Assembly: GCF_900636535.1 (NCBI RefSeq)
Contig: NZ_LR134289.1
Coordinates: 496,001-560,000, forward strand
Source of the DNA: Chryseobacterium gleum
GTDB lineage: Bacteria; Bacteroidota; Bacteroidia; Flavobacteriales; Weeksellaceae
Reading direction: 5' to 3'
DNA length: 64,000 nt
The translations under genes were made by a program, and so were the position numbers. Shown here piece after piece: positions 26,201-34,548 of the stretch (the first letter of the stretch is position 1; every line of letters begins with the position of its first letter). Under the pieces are notes generated by a model. The model made no database searches and was not told where the DNA came from. It was given only the letters and a program-made list of their open reading frames with translations.

Positions 26201-26746
26201 ATGACAAAGCAAATCTTAATCTCAGTCTTAACTTTTGGAGCAATCATATTAGGAACTAATAATGTTCAAGCTCAAAACACCACTGCAACCACAACGGTAA
26301 ACATCACTCTGAATGATGTAATCTCTATTGATGCAGGAAGTACTGCAATAGGTAATACAGTTGACTTTAACTATGTTACTGCAGCAGACTATAATTCTGA
26401 TCAAACAGTTACTAAAGCCAACTCTTTAAAAGTTACTTCTACAAAGAACTTTAATGTAAAGGTAAAAGCAGGGGGTGCTAATTTCATGAATGGAACGAAC
26501 CTGATTCCTGTGAATGTTTTAACAATCAAACCTTCTACTGCTGCCGGAAGCATGGGTGGAACAAAAACCGCTGTAGTATTATCTGCAACAGATCAGACTT
26601 TGGTAGCTAATGCTCCACTTGGAAGTGCATTAACACTGAATTTAGACTATACTATTCCAGCAGCGAAATCATCATCATCTGATATTTTGGGTAAGCCAGC
26701 CGGAACTTATACGCAGACAGTAACTTATACCGCGACGGCTTTGTAG
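26201..26746 (+). CDS. Secreted fimbrial-type subunit (subunit 4)
   Basis: A 181-residue paralogue with three substitutions against subunit 2 (Ala9Val and Phe17Leu in the signal peptide, Ser136Ala in the mature part). The mature protein is therefore almost the same building block. It has the full operator/promoter block upstream but no terminator after it: subunit 5 starts only 64 bases later, so subunits 4 and 5 may share a transcript. Confidence 0.75.
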   Translation: MTKQILISVLTFGAIILGTNNVQAQNTTATTTVNITLNDVISIDAGSTAIGNTVDFNYVTAADYNSDQTVTKANSLKVTSTKNFNVKVKAGGANFMNGTNLIPVNVLTIKPSTAAGSMGGTKTAVVLSATDQTLVANAPLGSALTLNLDYTIPAAKSSSSDILGKPAGTYTQTVTYTATAL

Positions 26747-26752
26747 TAGCTG

Positions 26753-26760
26753 TAGATTTG
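26753..26760 (+). promoter_or_regulatory. -7 element before subunit 5
   Basis: TAGATTTG followed by TAATG. The upstream dyads present at subunits 2-4 are missing because the subunit 4 stop codon lies directly before it. Confidence 0.5.
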
Positions 26761-26810
26761 TAATGTTCAAAAGAGAACATTAAATAGAATAACAATTAAA
26801 TAGTACTATC

Positions 26811-27356
26811 ATGATAAAACAAATCGCAATCTCAGCCTTAACTATTGGAGCAATCATAGTAGGAACCAATAATGTTAAAGCCCAAAATACCACCGCAACC
26901 ACAAACGTAAATATTACCCTGAATGATGTAATATCTATCGACGCAGGAAGTGCTGCAATTGGTGGTACAGTTGCCTTTAACTATGTTACAGCCGCAGACT
27001 ATAATTCTGATCAAACGGTTACTAAAGCCAACTCTTTAAAAGTTACTTCCACAAAGAACTTTAATGTGAAAGTAAAAGCAGGGGGACCGAATTTCATCAA
27101 TGGTTCAAACTCAATCCCTGTAGATGTTTTGACAATCAAAGCTGCAGAAGCTCCTGGAAGTATGGGAGGAACAAAGACGGCTGTAGTGTTATCTGCAACA
27201 GATCAAACTTTGGTATCCAATGCTCCGCTTGGAAGTGCATTAACACTGAATTTAGACTACACCATTCCAGCAGCGAGATCATCATCATCTGATATTTTAG
27301 GAAAGCCGGCCGGAACGTATACACAAACAGTAACTTATACTGCCACTGCTTTATAA
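26811..27356 (+). CDS. Secreted fimbrial-type subunit, variant (subunit 5)
   Basis: A 181-residue paralogue more distant than subunits 2, 3, 4 and 6: changes include Lys23, Asn32, a G-T-V-A for N-T-V-D block near residue 52, PNFINGSNSIPVD, and KAAEAPG in place of KPSTAAG. The putative donor strand VNITLNDVISID and the C-terminal strand are unchanged, so assembly surfaces seem conserved while the middle loops vary. It probably provides an alternative or minor subunit. It may be read through from subunit 4. Confidence 0.72.
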   Translation: MIKQIAISALTIGAIIVGTNNVKAQNTTATTNVNITLNDVISIDAGSAAIGGTVAFNYVTAADYNSDQTVTKANSLKVTSTKNFNVKVKAGGPNFINGSNSIPVDVLTIKAAEAPGSMGGTKTAVVLSATDQTLVSNAPLGSALTLNLDYTIPAARSSSSDILGKPAGTYTQTVTYTATAL

Positions 27357-27380
27357 TAAAAAAACACATCAATATATCTG

Positions 27381-27413
27381 CCCTCAAGACTTCCAGGTAT
27401 TGAGGGTTTTTCT
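27381..27413 (+). terminator. Terminator after subunit 5
   Basis: CCCTCAA (27381-27387) and TTGAGGG (27400-27406) followed by TTTTTCT; a degenerate version of the other subunit terminators. Confidence 0.65.
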
Positions 27414-27433
27414 ATGTAAGCCGATGAGCAATC

Positions 27434-27508
27434 CTGTAGTGATTTTACTACATGAACTTCCTTTTTTCACTACAAAGAAACTTTGATCGCCACTATAAAT
27501 TTGCAGTA
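27434..27508 (+). promoter_or_regulatory. Subunit 6 promoter, degenerate operator
   Basis: The TGTAGT/ACTACA dyad and CACTACAAA arm are kept, but the second arm is TTTGCAGTA instead of TTTGTAGTG. The -7 box is TAAATTTG (27496-27503). Regulation of this copy may therefore differ. Confidence 0.6.
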
Positions 27509-27555
27509 TACAAAAGAGAATAATTAAATAAAAATAACAATTAAATATTACAGCC

Positions 27556-28101
27556 ATGACAAAGCAAATCTTAATCTCAGCCTTAACTTTTGGAGCAATC
27601 ATATTTGGAACTAATAATGTTCAAGCTCAAAATACCACTGCAACTACAACGGTAAACATTACCCTGAACGATGTAATTTCTATTGATGCAGGAAGTACTG
27701 CAATAGGTAATACAGTTGACTTTAACTACGTTACTGCAGCAGACTATAATTCTGATCAAACGGTTACTAAAGCCAACTCTTTAAAAGTTACTTCTACAAA
27801 GAACTTTAATGTAAAGGTAAAAGCAGGAGGTGCTAATTTTATGAATGGAACCAACCTGATTCCTGTGAATGTTTTAACAATCAAACCTTCTACTGCTGCC
27901 GGAAGTATGGGAGGAACAAAGACCGCTGTAGTGCTATCTGCAACAGATCAGACTTTAGTATCTAATGCTCCACTTGGAAGTGCATTAACATTGAATTTAG
28001 ACTATACTATTCCAGCAGCGAAATCATCATCTTCTGATATTTTAGGAAAACCGGCCGGAACGTATACGCAGACAGTAACTTATACCGCGACGGCTTTATA
28101 A
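27556..28101 (+). CDS. Secreted fimbrial-type subunit (subunit 6)
   Basis: A 181-residue protein identical in sequence to subunit 2 although the DNA differs at silent sites and the two genes are 3 kb apart. That identity is best explained by selection or gene conversion. It is the last subunit and lies 80 bases before the chaperone gene. The hairpin in that gap has no T tract, so some transcripts may continue into the chaperone, barrel and tip genes. Confidence 0.75.
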   Translation: MTKQILISALTFGAIIFGTNNVQAQNTTATTTVNITLNDVISIDAGSTAIGNTVDFNYVTAADYNSDQTVTKANSLKVTSTKNFNVKVKAGGANFMNGTNLIPVNVLTIKPSTAAGSMGGTKTAVVLSATDQTLVSNAPLGSALTLNLDYTIPAAKSSSSDILGKPAGTYTQTVTYTATAL

Positions 28102-28114
28102 TAAAATTTTTAGT

Positions 28115-28135
28115 TTGTAAAGGTTCCTTTTACAA
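28115..28135 (+). other. Hairpin without T tract between subunit 6 and chaperone gene
   Basis: TTGTAAA(G) pairs with (T)TTTACAA (28115-28122 with 28128-28135) but no run of T follows. It could act as a leaky terminator or mRNA-processing hairpin, setting a high subunit to low assembly-machinery ratio. Confidence 0.45.
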
Positions 28136-28181
28136 TGTTTTCAGTAGTTTTGGGAATCTTTATTATTAAACTATTTACACC

Positions 28182-28982
28182 ATGCACAAGTTTATTCACC
28201 TTTTCATTTTCTTTATTCTCACAGGATCTTCTTCACTTCTGGCACAAAGCATCTCTATGTCGCCTACACGCTTGTTTTTTACAGGTAATCCGGGAGAAAA
28301 AGTAACAAAGACAGTCACGCTTCAAAACAGCTCAGATAAGGATTATGTTTTTAATCTCAACTATAAAGACTGGTATAGAGAAGAAGACGGAAATAAGGTT
28401 TATCTTGAGGCAGGCAGTTCAAAAACTTCCAATGCTTCCTGGGTATCCACCTTAGAAAATACTGTAACTGTTCCTGCAAAAAGTACAAAGGAGATTGCAG
28501 TAACCATGCAGATTCCTGCAAATGCATCACCATCTGCCGTTACAAACAGCATGCTGTTTTTTACCCAGCTTCCTCAGCAGGCAGATAAGGCACGTGTTCA
28601 GAATGGAATTGGTATTATCACCTTATTTGAAGTGGGACTTCATATCTTTTACACTCCACCGGGGAACCATGTGAAAAGTCTGGATATTACCAATATTGCA
28701 GAGGTAAGTAATCAGAATGCAGCGAACAGAAAAGTCGCAGTAAGCATCCATAATGATGGAAACACAATCAATGATGCCACTGTTGAGGTTGAACTTACCA
28801 ACACAGACAATGGGAAGGAAATAAAATTACCCGCAATTTCAATCTCTATGTTTCCGGATACCAATCAGGTTGTTCAATTTTCTTTACCAGAGAATATTTC
28901 AGGAAACTTCCTGGGTGTGGCTATTATTAAAATGGCAGAATCCAATGATTTACGTGTAGGAGAAAAAAACTTTAAATTTTAA
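28182..28982 (+). CDS. PapD-like periplasmic chaperone of the fimbrial-type locus
   Basis: A 266-residue exported protein (signal peptide about 1-22, ending LLAQ). Residues 23-145 look like PapD domain 1: SISMSPTRLFFTGNPGEKVTKTVTLQNSS, with an Arg in the position of the pilin-binding Arg8, then VPAKSTKEIAVTMQIP and a parallel G1-like strand SMLFFTQLPQQ. Residues 150-266 form a second Ig-like domain. Similar proteins accompany fimbrial ushers and also unrelated surface systems. Eight bases separate it from the barrel gene. By inference it folds the tandem subunits and delivers them to the barrel. Confidence 0.7.
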   Translation: MHKFIHLFIFFILTGSSSLLAQSISMSPTRLFFTGNPGEKVTKTVTLQNSSDKDYVFNLNYKDWYREEDGNKVYLEAGSSKTSNASWVSTLENTVTVPAKSTKEIAVTMQIPANASPSAVTNSMLFFTQLPQQADKARVQNGIGIITLFEVGLHIFYTPPGNHVKSLDITNIAEVSNQNAANRKVAVSIHNDGNTINDATVEVELTNTDNGKEIKLPAISISMFPDTNQVVQFSLPENISGNFLGVAIIKMAESNDLRVGEKNFKF

Positions 28983-28991
28983 AATTAAGCC

Positions 28992-31796
28992 TTGAAACCA
29001 CAGAATGGAATATCGATATCAGTGCTAAGAAGAACAATCTTATTTTTTGTATTTGTTCTTCTGCACTTTTCGTTGGCCTTTGCGCAGGAAAATAAGAATA
29101 TCAGCATCCATTTTGAAAATGACAGCGTAGCTGTTGAAAAAGGTTCAACATTTACTAATTTCCTGGTCGTTGAGAATAAAAGTTCTGAAGAGATTACCAT
29201 TCAGAATATCATACCTCAGGAAAACTATCCGGGATTGCTTTTCTATCCCAAAAATGAATTAACCTTAGGCGCAGGTCAGTCTAAAACTCTTCCGGTAAAA
29301 CTGATTGCCAATGTGGATTTTATGAAACTGAAATCCAATAAGATCCAATTCCAGGTTTCTTACGTTACCCCAACCGTCACCAGAAGTGAAAACGCCTCGT
29401 TCTTCGTTGCTAAAGGAGACAACAAAAACATCGCAATTTATACAGCGACATACGAAAATTTCATTAACCCCGCTTTACCACAGTCCTCCATTCTGCTTAC
29501 TGTAGAAAACCAGGGTTACAGTAAACGAACCGTTAAGATTGATTTGCAATCCATTCCGGATGGTTTGGAAGTAATGCCAAAACAACAGACTGTATCTCTG
29601 GAAGGTTTAGAAAAACAAACGTTGGAAATCAAAATTGCGGTCAGAAAACAGAATACACTTTATCCGGAATTTAATATTAACGCGATCGTAACAGACCTGC
29701 TGGATAATAAAATCGTGGGTAGCAACACGCTTTACTTGGTCGTTTTATCACATAACAGACAAATTGCCCGTGGAAACGAAGCGGTGAGCGGAAGTAATTT
29801 TGCTGAAATGAGCTATAATGAAAACAGCTCAGGTTTCAATTATCTTCAATTGAGAGGAAATACAGCGTTCCGGATAACTGATAACCTTAAATCACGCTTC
29901 AATATTGGTGCAGATTACTATCATGAGGACGGCCGTTATAACTTATATGATACCTGGCTGGAGTTGGAGAGAAAAAATACAGTATTACGGGTGGGTAATG
30001 TTAATAGCAGCGATTACGATTATCCGGTTTTCGGAAGAGGTGGGAAAATTTCTACTAAATTCGGAAATAATAATCAGGTTGAAATTCTTGCGCTTGAAAA
30101 TAATTATAATCTGTATGGTACATATTTCCAGCAAACAGAAGGATCTACCATGGCGGGTGCAAAATATTCTTTTGGCAATGCAAAATCTTTCAATGGGAAA
30201 GTATCCTATATATTTGAGCATGATCCGCGGTTTAATGTAGATACACAGATAGCGGACGCAGTTACATCATTGTTAATTAACGATAAAAACGCAATCCGCA
30301 CAGAGTTAGGCGTAAGTCACGAAAAAGGACTTTTGAATCATGATGAAAACGCCGGAGCTTCAATGGGAGCCAATTACGAAGGGAAAATAGGAAAATGGGA
30401 TCTACAGTCTGTTAATTCCTTTGCCACCAAAAGTTATGCAGGGATCAAACGGGGATCGTTTTTCTCAAATCAGCGTATTGGCCGTCAGTTTTCTGCCTCT
30501 CAGCGTGCTTTTATACAATACCAGAATTCGCAGGTAAATCCTGAGTTCCTGAGCTACCAGGGCGCTCCTGTCCAATCTGGGAATACTGCAGATTTACGCT
30601 ATTATTTCAACAGTACAGAATCTTTGGGATTAGGGTATCAGTTTTCTTTAAAGAAATGGAATTTTCTACTGTCTCCAAAAGTTGAGAAACAAAAAACAGC
30701 TAATTTTTATACCTCACAGGAACTTTTCTCTTACCGGTTGGAAGCCAATATCAGTACTACTTTAGGAGCCCATGGATTGAACCTGACGGCGGAATATTCT
30801 TATTCTAAAGAGAATAATAACCCGGACTGGTTCAACAGTCTGAAAACTACTTTATCTTACAGATATAAGTCATTCTCTCTCAACGGAACAGCCCAATGGA
30901 ATGCAACCAGTGTCTTTGATTTGAATTCTTATTATGATGTAAGCCGTAATTTCGCCAATTACAATGTATACGCTTCTTATAATTTCCAGATGTTTAATCA
31001 TAATCTTACTGGATCTTTTTCAGCAGGAACCTTCTATTCGGAGCTTTATAAAAATTTAAACAGCAATATCACCGGTAATCTGGAGTATAAGATTTCACCT
31101 TCCTGGTCCACCACAGGGTATTTTAATCTTTCTGGCTATAAATCTACAGCTGAATATTCAACAAGTGGCAGTTATTACCAGTTCAGAGTGGGGATTAAAA
31201 AATATTTTACCCCGGCTACTGCTTTCGGAAATCATAAAGTGGCATTCCAGTTCTTTGAAGATAAAAATTCTGATGGACTTCTGGAGTCCGGTGAACCGGT
31301 ACTTGCTAATGAAATTATAAAACTGGACAATTATGTAGCGATGACTGATAAGAATGGAAAAGTGGTTTTTCAGAATGTGCCTGAAGGTACTTACACTCTG
31401 AAGGTGAATGAAAGTGCGGGTGCCCGGTTGATGATGGATCCTGTCATTATGGTCCATAACAATATTAACCGCAAAGTGGGCTTGGTAAAAAACATCAGGG
31501 TAAGCGGAAAATTAACAGAGATCAAACAAGCCTATGATGTTTTGGAAACGGATGTGACAGGAATAGTGGTGTATGCAAAAAGTGAAGATGGCACAATCTA
31601 TACTGCCGTGGTTAACCAGAAAAATGAGTTTGAATTTTTCCTGAAAGCCGGAAAGTATAACCTCTATATTGAAAATGACAAATACAGCTATACACAGCCG
31701 AGCCAAACTATTCAGGTAACAAAAGAAGGTTACTCAAAAACCGTGGTTTTTGAATATAAGAAGAAAGACACCACCATTAAGGTGAAAAAGTTTTAA
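28992..31796 (+). CDS. Usher-like outer-membrane barrel protein
   Basis: A 934-residue protein with a signal peptide (about 1-32, ending AFAQ). Residues 33-265 hold two Ig-like modules (VEKGSTFTNFLVVENKSSEE; SILLTVENQGYSKRTVKI). Residues 270-745 are a long series of amphipathic aromatic strands typical of an outer-membrane barrel. Residues 750-840 are an SdrD-B/CarboxypepD-like domain (FFEDKNSDGLLESGEPV, VVFQNVPEGTYTLKV), and 845-934 another such domain. N-terminal domain, barrel and two C-terminal Ig-like domains parallel the usher plan, but I see no classical usher signature. A secretion-pore role is inferred. Confidence 0.65.
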   Translation: MKPQNGISISVLRRTILFFVFVLLHFSLAFAQENKNISIHFENDSVAVEKGSTFTNFLVVENKSSEEITIQNIIPQENYPGLLFYPKNELTLGAGQSKTLPVKLIANVDFMKLKSNKIQFQVSYVTPTVTRSENASFFVAKGDNKNIAIYTATYENFINPALPQSSILLTVENQGYSKRTVKIDLQSIPDGLEVMPKQQTVSLEGLEKQTLEIKIAVRKQNTLYPEFNINAIVTDLLDNKIVGSNTLYLVVLSHNRQIARGNEAVSGSNFAEMSYNENSSGFNYLQLRGNTAFRITDNLKSRFNIGADYYHEDGRYNLYDTWLELERKNTVLRVGNVNSSDYDYPVFGRGGKISTKFGNNNQVEILALENNYNLYGTYFQQTEGSTMAGAKYSFGNAKSFNGKVSYIFEHDPRFNVDTQIADAVTSLLINDKNAIRTELGVSHEKGLLNHDENAGASMGANYEGKIGKWDLQSVNSFATKSYAGIKRGSFFSNQRIGRQFSASQRAFIQYQNSQVNPEFLSYQGAPVQSGNTADLRYYFNSTESLGLGYQFSLKKWNFLLSPKVEKQKTANFYTSQELFSYRLEANISTTLGAHGLNLTAEYSYSKENNNPDWFNSLKTTLSYRYKSFSLNGTAQWNATSVFDLNSYYDVSRNFANYNVYASYNFQMFNHNLTGSFSAGTFYSELYKNLNSNITGNLEYKISPSWSTTGYFNLSGYKSTAEYSTSGSYYQFRVGIKKYFTPATAFGNHKVAFQFFEDKNSDGLLESGEPVLANEIIKLDNYVAMTDKNGKVVFQNVPEGTYTLKVNESAGARLMMDPVIMVHNNINRKVGLVKNIRVSGKLTEIKQAYDVLETDVTGIVVYAKSEDGTIYTAVVNQKNEFEFFLKAGKYNLYIENDKYSYTQPSQTIQVTKEGYSKTVVFEYKKKDTTIKVKKF

Positions 31797-31806
31797 ATTT
31801 AAAAGT

Positions 31807-33240
31807 ATGAAAAAGATGAGGGTTTTTCTAATAGGAATTTTTACCGTGTTCTGCGGGTCTGCATTCATGAAAGCTCAGGATGTGTACCTGTCTGTTCCTG
31901 AAAATAATATTTTTAACAGGAGCGAATTTACCTCAGTACCTACAAGGGTAATGACTAATGCCAACAGAACAAACTGGGATTATGCCTTTTTGGGATTACT
32001 GCCCACAGCTCCTACATTTACCTCTGTTTCCGGATCAACTTTTACTCACTCTTCTTCCTCATCTACTTTACCCGGATCCACTCTTCTGTGGCAGTTGGAA
32101 AGTATGGGCGGGCAGCTTCCATCTACCGGACTTTCCGGGTATTTGCCAGGTTTTCAATCATTCAGTACAAGCGCTATAAAATGGTTTGAACCGCCATCCA
32201 TCAGTATCGGGGGAGGATTCAACCGCGGAAATATCAATTTTACATTTAAAATTCCTGCCGCACAATTTACTGCCAATGCTTTCCGGGCCGGGAATTATTC
32301 TATGGACATTACTCAGAATTATAATGATTTCACTCCCCGTAATTTTAAAACAATTTTAGTGATTCCTTCATCGATACGATGGATTACAAGCTCTTTAACA
32401 AAATACATAGAAATATCTTCTTTGAATGACTACCGCAATACAAACATGAAGGTATGGGATTTGGGGAATACAGAAATCGCGAATACGGTTGATTTTAATT
32501 TTTTAGCCAAAGCTGCTTCCGCAAACATTCAGTTCACTTCCTCTAAAGGGGTTGCAGGAACCAGAAATATAGCAAGCATTAAACTGGGTAGCAATGGATC
32601 TGCACTCACAACCAAAGCTTTATCTGCCGATTTTCAGAATTTTTCTGCTGCTAATTTCAGTGTTACAGCAGGAAACAGAAACAGCTTCATTCCGCAGCTT
32701 TATGTATCTGCGGAAGATTTTAAAAACTTTTTTTTTGAAGCCGGAACTTATACTTTTGAATTGAACTTCAATGCAGGAAGTACAGATAACTCTATTAACA
32801 GTTTGCAGAATACGGCTGTTCAGTTGAAGGTGCTTCCTCTGTCGGAAATTACCATTCCAAGTTCTGGACGCACTGTCAACTTCAATTTTAATACCGCATC
32901 CCAATACACCGATGGACAGTCGCAAATGATTCCCAACCAGATTATGCTGTCCAACAATGAAAATTTTGAGCTGTATGTAAAATCGGACGAAAATTATTTT
33001 AAGAAAGGCGGCCTGCAGACCGACATCAATTCGAACATTTTACAAATTGGAGTGGATGGAGGTTCTGTAAATGTACCCTTATCCAAAACTCCCCAAAAAA
33101 TACTTTTTAACGGAGCACCGGTTCTGGACCGTGGACTGAATATAAGATACACCATACCACCTGCAGGCGCCCAAAGTTTGGTAGGGAAGGAGAATACCAC
33201 TTACTCTGTCAATGTGTATTATAGCTTTACGGCAATTTAA
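31807..33240 (+). CDS. Candidate tip adhesin with C-terminal subunit-like domain
   Basis: A 477-residue exported protein (signal peptide about 1-23). Residues 24-185 are Ser/Thr/Pro/Gly-rich and unlike the subunits. Residues 190-335 include IANTVDFNFL, recalling the subunit IGNTVDFNYV. Residues 340-477 align with the subunits along their length: VNFNFNTASQYTDGQ, MLSNNENFELYVKSD, LNIRYTIPPAGAQSLVGKENTTYSVNVYYSFTAI. A pilin-like domain behind an adhesive N-terminal region is how two-domain tip adhesins are built. It is the last gene of the chaperone-barrel-tip run (10-base gap). Confidence 0.65.
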   Translation: MKKMRVFLIGIFTVFCGSAFMKAQDVYLSVPENNIFNRSEFTSVPTRVMTNANRTNWDYAFLGLLPTAPTFTSVSGSTFTHSSSSSTLPGSTLLWQLESMGGQLPSTGLSGYLPGFQSFSTSAIKWFEPPSISIGGGFNRGNINFTFKIPAAQFTANAFRAGNYSMDITQNYNDFTPRNFKTILVIPSSIRWITSSLTKYIEISSLNDYRNTNMKVWDLGNTEIANTVDFNFLAKAASANIQFTSSKGVAGTRNIASIKLGSNGSALTTKALSADFQNFSAANFSVTAGNRNSFIPQLYVSAEDFKNFFFEAGTYTFELNFNAGSTDNSINSLQNTAVQLKVLPLSEITIPSSGRTVNFNFNTASQYTDGQSQMIPNQIMLSNNENFELYVKSDENYFKKGGLQTDINSNILQIGVDGGSVNVPLSKTPQKILFNGAPVLDRGLNIRYTIPPAGAQSLVGKENTTYSVNVYYSFTAI

Positions 33241-33383
33241 TGATGCCTTCTGAAATAGCTTTTACTTTCTTTTTATAGCTGTGATTCCGTCATAGCAATT
33301 GGCTGAAACTACAGAACTTTCCAAAAGATTTCTGACGTATTTCTATATACAAACGTTTCTTACTGGATGATTTTTGGTCTATC

Positions 33384-33418
33384 AACCTCTATATTGGCAT
33401 TACCTGTAGAGGTTTTTT
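33384..33418 (+). terminator. Terminator of the fimbrial-type operon
   Basis: AACCTCTA (33384-33391) pairs with TAGAGGTT (33407-33414), followed by TTTT, about 140 bases after the tip gene. Confidence 0.75.
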
Positions 33419-33813
33419 GGGTAGTTTATCTATCAGGTATTGCTGTTTTAGCTTGTTATTTTTTATTCTATATCATTCGGATTTTTACGATCAATACTCT
33501 CTTGATATTGTCTCAAATTTCACCTTTTTTCCATTTTTCGTAAGGCAAGTAACAGTTTTTCAGGGTGAAAGCCTGTCGGAATATTATGCCGTACAAAGTC
33601 ATTTTTAGTTGAAAAAAGTAGGAGAATTATTGCTTCAGGTAAATTCTATTTGATTTTTCTTTTTACTAATATGATATTTTTTATAACTTGGCAGTTCCCG
33701 GAAGAAAGGTCTGAACGATATGTTTTTATTCACATTTAAACAATATAACCCTTTCTGCCTTTTTTCAAAAAAAATAATTTCAAACAGCTTCTAAAACCTT
33801 TGAAACGGATTTT
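33419..33813. other. Intergenic region upstream of the two-component genes
   Basis: AT-rich with no credible gene; short open frames here begin at TTG and have no coding bias. TAACTTGG near 33691 is one mismatch from the -7 box and could start the kinase transcript. Confidence 0.35.
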
Positions 33814-34548
33814 ATGAATGATTTTATCAACGAACTACAATTAAAAATTGAAAGACTGGAAAATGAGATCAATTTCAAGAACGGACTGATTTCGATATTG
33901 TCTCATGACTCAAAAGAACTGTTTGGAACTTTTCTGTGGCTTATAGAAGAACTAGAGCAGAAAAACATAAGTGAGGAAGATTTTTTTAAGCTGTTGCCGC
34001 AGATAAAAAAAGATGCCCGCAAGAATCTGCAAACTATCCAGGACAGCGTTGCATGGCTGAAAACGCAATACGGGGAATTTAAGATTAAACCCGTTACCAT
34101 TATGGTAATAGATCTTTTTCATTATTTAGAAGAAAAATACGCTGTTAAATTAAAAGAAAAAAACATTCAATTTTATTTTAAAGGAGACCACAATGCCTTT
34201 CTCACAAGTGACCGACTGTTGCTTGAATATGTTCTGGACAAGATTTTTAACAATGCGGTAAAATATTCTTTTCCGGGGCAGGAGGTTTGTTTACAGGTAA
34301 TTACGGAGGGTGACCAGGTTGTGCTTTCTGTAATTGATTCCGGAACAGGAATAAATGAAAAGTACTTACCTATGATCTACACGTATGGTAACCCTGTATT
34401 TCTGGGAACTGCAGGCGAGAAAGGAGTGGGATTAAGTTTGAAAATTGTAAAAAATTTTATATCCTTGCTGCATGGAAACATCCAAATCATTTCCGATGAA
34501 GATAAAGGTACTACGGTTTCCCTTTTTTTACATAAATTTTTAGAATAA
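33814..34548 (+). CDS. Cytoplasmic sensor histidine kinase
   Basis: A 244-residue kinase without membrane segments or a recognisable sensor domain. A coiled-coil start (residues 1-25) leads to the H-box LISILSHDSKELFG with the phospho-accepting His near residue 31. The N-box is DKIFNNAVKYS, G1 is VIDSGTGI, and G2 is GEKGVGLSLKIVKNF. It is short, so it must sense a cytoplasmic signal or partner. It overlaps the response regulator by one base (TAATG) and lies directly behind the fimbrial-type operon, which makes that operon a likely target. Confidence 0.85.
   Translation: MNDFINELQLKIERLENEINFKNGLISILSHDSKELFGTFLWLIEELEQKNISEEDFFKLLPQIKKDARKNLQTIQDSVAWLKTQYGEFKIKPVTIMVIDLFHYLEEKYAVKLKEKNIQFYFKGDHNAFLTSDRLLLEYVLDKIFNNAVKYSFPGQEVCLQVITEGDQVVLSVIDSGTGINEKYLPMIYTYGNPVFLGTAGEKGVGLSLKIVKNFISLLHGNIQIISDEDKGTTVSLFLHKFLE

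Noticed and set aside
24241..27413. The repeated intergenic stems as a CRISPR array or insertion sequence
   Set aside because: The stems are terminators and promoter dyads repeated with the gene units; spacers are whole genes and no transposase or Cas gene is present.
23675..28101. Type V (Mfa/FimA) pilus or T9SS cargo for the tandem subunits
   Set aside because: The signal peptides end in AQ without the lipobox seen in type V pilins, and no T9SS C-terminal domain is visible; the chaperone/barrel context differs from both systems.
33417..33608. 63-codon frame behind the tip gene
   Set aside because: Starts at TTG within a terminator and shows no protein-like pattern.
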